In this document: positions 1 to 5,379 of the stretch, one piece after another
Layout of the letters: every line of letters starts with the position of its first letter
Position numbering within the stretch: position 1 is the stretch's first letter
Assembly: GCA_937957775.1 (NCBI GenBank)
Contig: CALFXV010000242.1
Location: forward strand, 1 to 5,379
Length of the DNA stretch: 5,379 nucleotides
Direction of reading: 5' to 3'
DNA from: an uncultured Methylotenera sp.
GTDB taxonomy: Bacteria; Pseudomonadota; Gammaproteobacteria; Burkholderiales; Methylophilaceae
The notes under the pieces: model-generated
What the model saw: the letters and a program-made list of their open reading frames with translations, nothing else
Told to the model about the DNA's origin: nothing
The model's database searches: none
Made by a program: the position numbers and the translations under genes

Positions 1-911
1 CCTGGCACTTGATTGATTAACACCCTGGTATCCACGCCAGAGAATTCACTTTCAAACTGCCAATATTTTTTGCGTACTTCGCGGAAATAGGCGCTGACTT
101 CCTGCACTGCGGCTATGTTTAAGCCAGTATCAAATTCAGTTCCTTGCAAAGCCGCTATCATACTTTCTGTGGTTGGGTGGCTGGCGCCTTCAGAAAAAGC
201 AGCGCAACACGTGTCTATCATGACTGCACCATTTTCTAAGGCGCGTAATAAATTCATGCTGGCTAAGCCACTAGTGGCGTGACTGTGAACATGTATTGGT
301 ACATTAACGGCCGCATTGATGGCCTTGACCAAATCAACCGTTGCCTGTGGTGTTAGCAATCCAGCCATGTCTTTAATGGAAATCGTATCGGAACCCATGG
401 CTTCCAATTCTTTTGCTATCGATACAAAATGCTCCACATTGTGAACAGGGCTGGTGGTATAGCTGATGGTGCCTTCTGCATGTTTACCGGCTTTTTTCAC
501 TGCATCAATCGACACTTTTAGATTGCGTGTGTCGTTCATGGCATCAAAAATACGGAACACATCCACGCCGTTGTCGGCGGATTTTTTTACGAAAGCTTGC
601 ACCACATCGTCCGAGTAATGGCGGTAACCAAGTAAATTTTGACCACGAAGTAGCATTTGTATGCGGGAGTTGGGCAATGCCTTGCGCAATGATTTCAAGC
701 GCTCCCACGGGTCTTCTTTTAAATAGCGTACACAAGCATCAAAGGTAGCACCGCCCCAAGCCTCTAGTGACCAAAAGCCTATGGCATCAAGTTTGCTACA
801 AATAGGCAACATGTCTTCGGTACGCATACGCGTGGCAATATGGCACTGGTGACCATCACGAAGAACCAATTCGGTAACGTGTACTTTAGATGTTTGCGTT
901 GTTTTAGCCAT
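1..911 (-). CDS. pycB: Carboxyltransferase subunit of two-subunit pyruvate carboxylase (PycB; OadA-like), N-terminal part, truncated by window edge
   Basis: I read this frame directly: 303 complete codons from ATG at 911 down to the left edge, with no stop. The family is about 600 residues, so the rest of the post-carboxyltransferase region and the C-terminal biotinyl domain lie outside the window. What is present is the HMGL-like TIM-barrel carboxyltransferase. It shows LRDGHQ (metal-ligand Asp19), TRMRTEDMLPI at 27–37, LLRGQNLLGYRHY with Arg89, FRIFDAMND, the carboxylated lysine in IKDMAGLLTP (Lys180) and the metal ligands His209 and His211 in HVHSHATSG. The barrel moves the carboxyl group between biotin and pyruvate/oxaloacetate in the cytoplasm. 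Upstream AAAGAG, 8 bases before ATG, is a fair ribosome site. It lies 47 AT-rich bases after pycA with no terminator between, so co-transcription is likely. The partner gene favours pyruvate carboxylase over the sodium-pump decarboxylase (oadA), but the pump's beta and gamma genes could lie beyond the edge. A few active-site neighbours differ from the usual family (see findings). Confidence 0.9.
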   Translation of the reverse strand, partial: MAKTTQTSKVHVTELVLRDGHQCHIATRMRTEDMLPICSKLDAIGFWSLEAWGGATFDACVRYLKEDPWERLKSLRKALPNSRIQMLLRGQNLLGYRHYSDDVVQAFVKKSADNGVDVFRIFDAMNDTRNLKVSIDAVKKAGKHAEGTISYTTSPVHNVEHFVSIAKELEAMGSDTISIKDMAGLLTPQATVDLVKAINAAVNVPIHVHSHATSGLASMNLLRALENGAVMIDTCCAAFSEGASHPTTESMIAALQGTEFDTGLNIAAVQEVSAYFREVRKKYWQFESEFSGVDTRVLINQVP

Positions 912-958
912 AATTTAACTCTTTATTATTTAATTTGTATTCTAATGCGTATTAATTG

Positions 959-2377
959 TTAGATGCCTTCGTGCGCCGCGATGGCTGCAGAGATAGCTAC
1001 TGCTATCATTTCCGGGGGAATTTTATTGGCATAGTGGGTCAATTCCGGATGCGACTCAACAAAGCTGGTATTAAATGTCGCGTTCTTGAAATCATCGTGT
1101 TTCAAGATTTCTTGGTAATAAGGTATGGTGGTTTTCACACCATAGATCAACATGTCATCCAAGGCGCGGCGACCGCGTTCTATGACGCTATCCCAATCCA
1201 GCGCCCATACGGTTAATTTAGCGCACATGGAATCGTAATAGGGTGGGATAACATAGCCGCTGTATATAGCCGCATCCATGCGCACGCCTGGGCCACCGGG
1301 CGCGTAGTAACGGGTGATTTTACCAAAGCTAGGTAGAAAATCATTTTTTGGATCCTCCGCATTAATGCGGAATTCCATGGCATAACCCCTAAACTGCACT
1401 TCATTTTGTGCGTATTGCAAGGGCAAACCGTACGCCACACGAATTTGTTCTTGGACGATATCGATGCCGGTGATGGTTTCGGTCACCGTGTGTTCAACTT
1501 GCAAGCGGGTGTTCATTTCCATGAAGTAGAACGTGTTGTCTGAATCCAATAAAAATTCCACGGTGCCGGCATTTTCATAACCAACGGCTTTCGCCGCCTT
1601 CACTGCTAGGCCACCTATGTAATCACGCTGCGCTTGGCTTAATTGAGGCGAGGGGGCTATTTCGATTAGTTTCTGATTGCGACGTTGGATAGAGCAATCG
1701 CGTTCAAACAAATGGATAACATTGCCCTCTGAATCAGCAAGAATTTGCACTTCGATGTGCCGTGGCGTCACCACGCATTTTTCTAAAAACACTTCGGGCT
1801 TGCCAAAAGCCTTGCTGGCCTCGGAAATGACGCGATCATAATTGCTTAATAATTCTTTTTCGCTGTCGCAACGTCTTATGCCACGACCGCCGCCGCCGTT
1901 TGTGGCTTTTAGCATGACTGGGTAACCAATTTTAGCCGCCAAGGCAACGGCTTCTTCTAGGTTCTCCAAATTGCCATCACTGCCAGGTGTGCAAGGAATG
2001 CCGGCGCCTGTCATGGCGTTGCGTGCCTGAATTTTGTCGCCCATTTGCCTGATGACATCTGCGCTAGGGCCGATAAATTTAACGCCGCGACGCTCACAGA
2101 TTTCCGCTAGTTCTGGATTTTCCGAGAGAAAACCATAGCCTGGGTGCAAAGCGTCGCAACCCGAAGCCACGGCTAAGTTGACAATGTTGTGCGCATTCAA
2201 GTACCCGGCAACAGGATCGGCCCCAATATTGTAGGCTTCATCGGCTTTTTTTACATGCAAGGCTTGACGGTCTGCATCGGCATAAATTGCAACGGATTTG
2301 ATGCCCATTTCTGAGCATGCGCGTACAATACGAACTGCAATTTCACCACGATTGGCTACAAGAATTTTTTTGAACAC
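959..2377 (-). CDS. pycA: Biotin carboxylase subunit of two-subunit pyruvate carboxylase (PycA; AccC-like)
   Basis: The 472-residue product is a full-length biotin carboxylase that uses ATP and bicarbonate to carboxylate biotin on its partner subunit. The N-terminal domain begins FKKILVANRGEIA and contains HPGYGFLSEN (78–87). The ATP-grasp domain holds Lys115, Lys157, the glycine loop GGGGRGIR (161–168), PRHIEVQ with His207, ERDCSIQRRNQK (225–236), Glu274, MEMNTRLQVEHTVTE (286–300) and catalytic Arg337 in FRINAEDP. The C-terminal part, with NTSFVESHPELT and an alanine-rich tail, recalls the PycA of Pseudomonas more than the AccC of acetyl-CoA carboxylase; an AccC role is the main alternative. 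Asn234 stands where E. coli AccC has His236. The start is GTG (2375–2377), chosen because the conserved FKKILVANRG follows at once and AAGG sits 8 bases upstream. It is the first gene of a minus-strand operon with pycB and is transcribed away from yceD. Confidence 0.93.
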   Translation of the reverse strand: MFKKILVANRGEIAVRIVRACSEMGIKSVAIYADADRQALHVKKADEAYNIGADPVAGYLNAHNIVNLAVASGCDALHPGYGFLSENPELAEICERRGVKFIGPSADVIRQMGDKIQARNAMTGAGIPCTPGSDGNLENLEEAVALAAKIGYPVMLKATNGGGGRGIRRCDSEKELLSNYDRVISEASKAFGKPEVFLEKCVVTPRHIEVQILADSEGNVIHLFERDCSIQRRNQKLIEIAPSPQLSQAQRDYIGGLAVKAAKAVGYENAGTVEFLLDSDNTFYFMEMNTRLQVEHTVTETITGIDIVQEQIRVAYGLPLQYAQNEVQFRGYAMEFRINAEDPKNDFLPSFGKITRYYAPGGPGVRMDAAIYSGYVIPPYYDSMCAKLTVWALDWDSVIERGRRALDDMLIYGVKTTIPYYQEILKHDDFKNATFNTSFVESHPELTHYANKIPPEMIAVAISAAIAAHEGI

Positions 2378-2385
2378 GTTAATTG

Positions 2386-2417
2386 CCTTAATTTTTCACT
2401 CAAACCGTTTAATTGTA
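2386..2417 (-). promoter_or_regulatory. Candidate pycA promoter -10 and ribosome binding site
   Basis: Read on the minus strand, TACAAT (2412–2417) matches five of six bases of the sigma-70 -10 box. It has only a weak -35 (TTTAGC, 3/6) 17 bases upstream at 2435–2440. Transcription would start near 2405, giving a leader of about 28 bases. AAGG at 2386–2389, with 8 bases before the GTG at 2377, is the ribosome site and supports that non-ATG start. The weak -35 may mean that an activator is needed, which is inference. Confidence 0.45.
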
Positions 2418-2436
2418 ACATGTGAAACCCTATAGC
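2408..2436 (+). promoter_or_regulatory. Weak candidate yceD promoter in the divergent intergenic region
   Basis: The 87-base gap 2378–2464 must serve both strands. The best plus-strand pair I find is TTTAAT (2408–2413) and TATAGC (2431–2436), 17 bases apart, with three and four of six consensus bases. It overlaps the pycA candidate promoter, so the two directions could compete. No clear operator palindrome is visible here. The call is tentative. Confidence 0.28.
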
Positions 2437-2464
2437 TAAATCCCTTTGAGGCTAATTTTAGAGC

Positions 2465-2998
2465 ATGAAAATGACTAAACAAACGATAATTATTGATAAT
2501 CTGGCCTTTGCCAAAAGAAATGAGCGCATAAGCGGTGAATTGAATCTGAGTGACTGCGATAGGCTCTCGACACTGCTCGCTGCAGATTCAAACAAAGCCG
2601 TAAGCAGCTACAAGCCTAGCGCGACTATCGCATTTAATTTATCCGGCAAACCAGGCAGTCATGGGCAGGCTTATTTGTCCCTGTCATTGCAGGCAAACCT
2701 TAGCTGCTTGTGTCAGCGTTGCTTAAATGAAATGCCGCTTAAGTTGGATTTATCTTTTGATTACCAGATAAGCGACATAGCTGAAGCAGATTTGATGTTA
2801 GCTGATCTTGATGAACCGGATGATATAGACTTGCAACCCATCAGCCAACATATGGATGTAGTGGCCTTAATAGAAGATGAGCTGATCATGGCCATGCCCA
2901 TCGCCCCTGTTCACGATCAGACCTGCGCAAGCCTGTCCAACCAAAGTGGTGAAAAGCCCAATCCATTCGCCGTGTTAAAGACTTTAATTAAGTCGTAA
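2465..2998 (+). CDS. yceD: YceD/DUF177 family protein, large-subunit rRNA accumulation factor
   Basis: The 177-residue product is recognised by the family's C-terminal signature and its place before rpmF. The C-terminal half has ALIEDELIMAMPIAPVHD (134–151) and ends with KPNPFAVLKTL (164–174), close to the E. coli YceD ending KPNPFAVLASL. A central cysteine group, CLCQRC (81–86), corresponds to the ECQRCG of E. coli, while the N-terminal third is poorly conserved. An acidic run, DLDEPDDID (114–122), lies between them. In bacteria and plants the family is linked to 23S rRNA accumulation; its biochemical activity is not settled. The length fits (173 residues in E. coli). Two in-frame ATGs compete, at 2465 and 2471. 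The only SD-like bases, AGAG at 2460–2463, lie 1 base from the first and 7 from the second, so a 175-residue product from 2471 is quite possible. A terminator-like hairpin follows 12 bases after the stop. Confidence 0.88.
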   Translation: MKMTKQTIIIDNLAFAKRNERISGELNLSDCDRLSTLLAADSNKAVSSYKPSATIAFNLSGKPGSHGQAYLSLSLQANLSCLCQRCLNEMPLKLDLSFDYQISDIAEADLMLADLDEPDDIDLQPISQHMDVVALIEDELIMAMPIAPVHDQTCASLSNQSGEKPNPFAVLKTLIKS

Positions 2999-3010
2999 GG
3001 CTGCAATTTT

Positions 3011-3038
3011 GGCTGACAAAAGTCGGCTTTTATATTAT
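3011..3038 (+). terminator. Terminator-like hairpin after yceD
   Basis: GGCTGAC (3011–3017) can pair with GTCGGCT (3022–3028) as a seven-pair stem with two G-U pairs and an AAAA loop. A T-rich run, TTTATATTAT, follows and AATTTT precedes it. This would make a modest intrinsic terminator 12 bases after the yceD stop. The stem is short and the T-run is interrupted by A, so termination would probably be partial, letting some yceD transcripts continue into rpmF. Confidence 0.42.
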
Positions 3039-3041
3039 AGT
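3013..3041 (+). promoter_or_regulatory. Strong sigma-70 promoter for rpmF
   Basis: CTGACA (3013–3018) and TATAGT (3036–3041) each match five of six consensus bases and are separated by the ideal 17 bases. This is the best promoter in the window. Transcription would begin near 3048, leaving about 104 bases of leader before the rpmF start codon. The -35 box lies in the left arm and loop of the terminator-like hairpin, and the -10 region in its T-tract. A dedicated strong promoter is expected for a ribosomal protein gene. Confidence 0.7.
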
Positions 3042-3047
3042 GGCGCC

Positions 3048-3151
3048 CTAGTAGTTTAACGCAGTCTTAAATGAGTGATGCAAAGCAGTACTTTAAGCAT
3101 CTATTTGTATGTAATTGAGATGATGTTTTAATCATTTTATTGGAGTAAATT
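3048..3151 (+). promoter_or_regulatory. rpmF mRNA leader with a bulged hairpin and a possible 15-codon upstream frame
   Basis: GATGCAAAG (3077–3085) pairs with CTTT and GCATC (3091–3094, 3097–3101), making nine pairs with a CAGTA loop and a two-base AA bulge. A second, AT-rich hairpin pairs ATGAT (3120–3124) with ATCAT (3131–3135) just before the ribosome site. A short frame, ATG at 3071 to TGA at 3116–3118, would encode MSDAKQYFKHLFVCN and covers the first hairpin; it has no clear ribosome site. Together these could be an autoregulatory leader, but no known leader family is recognised and chance is possible. Confidence 0.3.
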
Positions 3152-3331
3152 ATGGCAGTTCAGCAAAACAAAAAATCACCGTCAAAGCGCGGTATGCATA
3201 GATCACACGACTTTTTGGTTAACCCAGCATTAGCGGTTGAACCAACCACAGGTGAAGCGCACCTTCGTCATCACATTAGCCCAAACGGCTACTACCGTGG
3301 CCGCAAAGTATTGTCGACCAAAGGCGAATAA
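3152..3331 (+). CDS. rpmF: 50S ribosomal protein bL32
   Basis: This is a 59-residue protein read directly from ATG at 3152 to TAA at 3329–3331. It opens with [20 protein letters not shown] and contains the family core [20 protein letters not shown] (34–53), nearly the same as E. coli L32 (57 residues). The protein is strongly basic, as expected for binding 23S rRNA in the large subunit. It has no cysteine, so it is the zinc-free form that is usual in gammaproteobacteria. A strong ribosome site, GGAG at 3142–3145, lies 6 bases before ATG. Its position between yceD and plsX is the conserved proteobacterial order. It has its own strong promoter upstream and an intrinsic terminator about 90 bases downstream, so it may be made largely from a short single-gene transcript. 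Confidence 0.97.
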   Translation: MAVQQNKKSPSKRGMHRSHDFLVNPALAVEPTTGEAHLRHHISPNGYYRGRKVLSTKGE

Positions 3332-3421
3332 TTTTTCTTTAAGTTTGGATCTGTTAATGTGCCAACGCGTTTTAATGGATTCCACTTTGAAAATTTGCAA
3401 AAAAATAGATTAAATCCACAC

Positions 3422-3455
3422 ACGCCGCTCCATATTTGGTGCGGCGTTGGTTTTT
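3422..3455 (+). terminator. Intrinsic terminator after rpmF
   Basis: ACGCCGC (3422–3428) pairs perfectly with GCGGCGT (3441–3447). Inside it, after a T/T mismatch, CCA (3430–3432) pairs with TGG (3437–3439) around a TATT loop. TGG and then five T's (3451–3455) follow, giving a GC-rich stem with a T-tract. It lies 90 bases past the rpmF stop and 75 bases before plsX. It should end most rpmF transcripts. Confidence 0.75.
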
Positions 3456-3530
3456 ACGGCGCCTGTAAAGGCAACCGGGTCGTATTAGTATAGTAAGCAG
3501 CCTTTAGCTTAAGTATAAACTGAGTAAATT
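3456..3530 (+). promoter_or_regulatory. Presumed plsX–fabH promoter region
   Basis: After the rpmF terminator, plsX needs either read-through or its own promoter. TATAGT at 3489–3494 is a five-of-six -10 box, but no good -35 stands 16–18 bases before it; TGTAAA (3464–3469) is 19 away and weak. GCCTGTAAAGGC (3461–3472) is a small four-pair hairpin over that spot. The plsX ribosome site is TGAG, near 3521–3524. I see no site resembling the FadR or FabR operators. Confidence 0.35.
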
Positions 3531-4592
3531 ATGCAAATTACTGTAGCAATTGATGCAATGGGTGGTGACCACGGGCCAAAGGTAATCATTCCTGCGGCAC
3601 TAAAAGCACTGGAACTCAACCAAGAATTGCATATTATTTTGGTGGGCTTAAGCAGCGCCATTGAAGCCGAACTCAATAATTTGCAGCAGAACAATGTTGC
3701 TAGGCTTAGCATCCATCATGCCAGTGAGTTAGTTGGCATGGACGAGCAACCTCAAAGCGCCCTTAAAAATAAAAAAGATTCCTCCATGCGCGTGGCCATT
3801 GATTTGGTCAAAGACGGCGTGGCTTCTGCTTGCGTTAGCGCTGGCAACACAGGCGCACTGATGGCCACCGCTCGCTTCGTGTTAAAAACCCTACCGGGTA
3901 TCGATAGACCAGCCATTGCCGGCGTATTTCCATGCCAAAAAGGCAAAATTTACATACTTGATTTAGGCGCTAATGCGGATTGCACGGCTGAGCAGTTACT
4001 GCAATTCGCCGTCATGGGCAGCATGTTAGTGAGCTGCGTTGAAAACCGTGAAAACCCTACCGTGGGCCTACTCAATATCGGCACCGAAGACATCAAAGGC
4101 AATGAAGTGGTTAAAAAAACCGGCGAATTGCTTAAAGCCAGTCATTTGAATTTTTATGGCAACATTGAAGGCAACGATATATTTAAAGGTACAACCGACA
4201 TCGTGGTTTGCGACGGCTTTGTTGGCAACGTGACGCTTAAGGCTGCTGAAGGCTTGATTCAAATGATAGGCCGCTTTCTCAGTCAGGAATTTAAACGCAA
4301 CTGGCTAACCAAGATAGCCGGTCTAGCCGCCGCCCCAGTATTAAAAGCCTTTAAAAAACGCATGGACCCACGCAATTACAATGGCGCCAGCCTATTAGGC
4401 TTACGCGGCATAGTGGTCAAAAGCCATGGCGGGGCCGACACCAAAGCTTTTTTAAATGCCATCCACACCGCGCTTGAAGAATCGCGCAGTGGCGTGCTGG
4501 ATAGAATCACACAGCAAATGGAAATTGAACATTTACTGTTAAAACAAGCGCTTGCATCGCATGCGGATGCGGTCGGCTCGGAAAACGAATGA
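3531..4592 (+). CDS. plsX: Phosphate acyltransferase PlsX
   Basis: The 353-residue product matches PlsX in length and motifs. PlsX transfers an acyl chain from acyl-ACP to inorganic phosphate, giving acyl-phosphate that PlsY uses to acylate glycerol-3-phosphate; it acts at the inner face of the cytoplasmic membrane. Visible features are the opening [14 protein letters not shown] (3–16), [28 protein letters not shown] (103–130, cited by position), LDLGANADC (144–151), [13 protein letters not shown] (180–192), [16 protein letters not shown] (226–241) and [16 protein letters not shown] (288–303). The basic, partly hydrophobic stretch at 245–280 is where the family's membrane-associating helices lie. 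There is no signal peptide or transmembrane segment. The ATG follows TGAG with 6 bases between, and the conserved N-terminus starts immediately. Its stop overlaps the fabH start. Nothing is missing or broken. Confidence 0.97.
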   Translation: MQITVAIDAMGGDHGPKVIIPAALKALELNQELHIILVGLSSAIEAELNNLQQNNVARLSIHHASELVGMDEQPQSALKNKKDSSMRVAIDLVKDGVASACVSAGNTGALMATARFVLKTLPGIDRPAIAGVFPCQKGKIYILDLGANADCTAEQLLQFAVMGSMLVSCVENRENPTVGLLNIGTEDIKGNEVVKKTGELLKASHLNFYGNIEGNDIFKGTTDIVVCDGFVGNVTLKAAEGLIQMIGRFLSQEFKRNWLTKIAGLAAAPVLKAFKKRMDPRNYNGASLLGLRGIVVKSHGGADTKAFLNAIHTALEESRSGVLDRITQQMEIEHLLLKQALASHADAVGSENE

Positions 4593-5379
4593 TTTACTCA
4601 CGCATAGCAGGCACCGGCAGCTACCTGCCTAAAAAAATTCTAAGTAATGCTGAATTAGAAAAAATGGTGGACACCACCGACGAGTGGATTTTTTCTCGCA
4701 CAGGCATACGTGAGCGCCACATAGTGGCGGACGATGAATTTACCAGTGATTTGGCCTTGCATGCTGCGCGCCAGGCCATAGCCTCGGCCAATATAGACGC
4801 GCACAACATAGACCTCATTATCGTGGCCACCACTACCCCAGATAAGGTTTTTCCAAGCACAGCCGTGATGCTGCAAAATAAACTAGGCATAGCCGGTTGC
4901 CCGGCGTTCGACATGCAAGCTGTTTGCAGTGGTTTTGTTTACGCACTTTCTACCGCAGACAATTTTATTAAATCGGGTGCCGCCAAGTGTGCCTTAGTTG
5001 TTGGTGCAGAGGCATTTTCACGCATCGTGGACTGGACGGACCGTGGCAATTGCATACTGTGGGGCGATGGCGCTGGAGCCGTGGTGCTGCAAGCCAGTGA
5101 GGAACAGGGCATCATTTCGACGCATTTGCATGCCGATGGCAACTATGAAAAAATGCTCCACGTCCCTCGTAATATACATGGTGCCGATACCGTGGTCATG
5201 GAAGGTAACGCCGTGTTTAAAGTGGCGGTTAATACCCTGGATGCAATCGTAGACGAAACCTTGCTCGCCAATAATTTGCAAAAATCCGATATAGACTGGT
5301 TGGTGCCACACCAGGCCAATATTTGCATCATGGAGAGCACAGCTCGCAAGATGGGTATGTCGATGGATAAAGTGATTGT
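4589..5379 (+). CDS. fabH: Beta-ketoacyl-ACP synthase III (FabH), truncated by window edge
   Basis: I read 263 complete codons from ATG at 4589 to the right edge without a stop; the family is about 317 residues, so roughly the last 55 are missing. FabH condenses an acyl-CoA primer, usually acetyl-CoA, with malonyl-ACP to begin type II fatty acid synthesis. The catalytic cysteine is Cys113 in AVCSGF and the histidine is His241 in VPHQAN. The third catalytic residue, an asparagine in a GNTSAA-like motif, would lie past the edge. [15 protein letters not shown] (31–45), WTDRGNCI (149–156) and GDGAGAVVL (159–167) mark the CoA-binding and thiolase-fold regions, including Trp33, Arg37 and Arg152. 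[11 protein letters not shown] has Ala where I recall Glu in most relatives, probably a harmless change. ATGA (4589–4592) overlaps the plsX stop and GGAA at 4580–4583 is the ribosome site, so translation is likely coupled. fabD, fabG and acpP would be expected next. Confidence 0.95.
   Translation, partial: MIYSRIAGTGSYLPKKILSNAELEKMVDTTDEWIFSRTGIRERHIVADDEFTSDLALHAARQAIASANIDAHNIDLIIVATTTPDKVFPSTAVMLQNKLGIAGCPAFDMQAVCSGFVYALSTADNFIKSGAAKCALVVGAEAFSRIVDWTDRGNCILWGDGAGAVVLQASEEQGIISTHLHADGNYEKMLHVPRNIHGADTVVMEGNAVFKVAVNTLDAIVDETLLANNLQKSDIDWLVPHQANICIMESTARKMGMSMDKVI

Noticed and set aside
276..278. PycB Ala212 in HSHATSG where pyruvate carboxylases often have Asp
   Set aside because: OadA-type decarboxylases carry HCHATTG at this point, as far as I recall, so the alanine is a normal family variant.
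527..748. Short open frames on either strand inside pycB, pycA, plsX and fabH
   Set aside because: They lie wholly within recognised conserved genes in other frames, lack convincing ribosome sites and encode compositions typical of shadow translation.
1675..1677. PycA Asn234 in QRRNQK where E. coli AccC has His236
   Set aside because: It first looked like a lost active-site residue, but I recall QRRNQK from Pseudomonas-type PycA, and all other ATP-grasp and catalytic residues are intact.
3376..3418. Inverted repeat TGGATT / AATCCA upstream of the rpmF terminator
   Set aside because: Six pairs with a loop of 31 bases is expected by chance in this composition, and the nearby GC-rich stem would fold first.
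3412..3420. DnaA-box-like AAATCCACA
   Set aside because: It is a single seven-of-nine match in an AT-rich spacer, without other boxes, an AT-rich unwinding element or origin genes nearby.
3458..3472. GGCGCC palindrome and GCCTGTAAAGGC mini-hairpin before plsX
   Set aside because: The stem has only four pairs and there is no second half-site or match to a lipid regulator operator that I know.
4589..4592. ATGA overlap of plsX and fabH
   Set aside because: Real and likely to couple translation, but a routine operon arrangement rather than something unusual.

Overview
The window looks like an ordinary chromosomal segment of a mid-GC gammaproteobacterium. The order yceD–rpmF–plsX–fabH is the classical proteobacterial ribosomal/lipid cluster. 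The L32 protein is a cysteine-free type that resembles gammaproteobacterial L32. A separate two-subunit carboxylase of the PycA/PycB type, known from Pseudomonas and relatives, lies next to it. Genus cannot be fixed by eye; a marine or Pseudomonas-/Cellvibrio-like lineage would fit but is inference. There are no mobile elements, CRISPR arrays, tRNAs or rRNAs, and I see no sign of horizontal transfer.

Layout. On the minus strand, a GTG-started biotin carboxylase subunit (pycA, 2377 to 959) is followed after 47 bases by the N-terminal half of a carboxyltransferase subunit (pycB/oadA-like, from 911 and running off the left edge). Together they form the two-polypeptide pyruvate carboxylase, which makes oxaloacetate from pyruvate, bicarbonate and ATP. 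An 87-base divergent promoter region (2378–2464) separates them from the plus-strand cluster: yceD (2465–2998), rpmF for ribosomal protein L32 (3152–3331), plsX (3531–4592) and fabH (4589 to the right edge, incomplete). PlsX makes acyl-phosphate for phospholipid synthesis, and FabH starts fatty acid elongation; their frames overlap by ATGA, implying translational coupling. YceD and L32 both concern the large ribosomal subunit, so the cluster links ribosome assembly to membrane lipid synthesis.

Regulatory DNA. The clearest promoter (CTGACA-N17-TATAGT, 3013–3041) precedes rpmF and is laid over a terminator-like hairpin just after yceD. It leaves a leader of about 100 bases before rpmF, which holds a bulged hairpin and a possible 15-codon reading frame. 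A good intrinsic terminator (3422–3455) follows rpmF, and plsX probably has its own weak promoter after it. No exciting new system was found. The points most worth checking are the overlapping terminator/promoter, the rpmF leader, some unusual active-site residues in PycB, and the placement of the carboxylase genes beside yceD.
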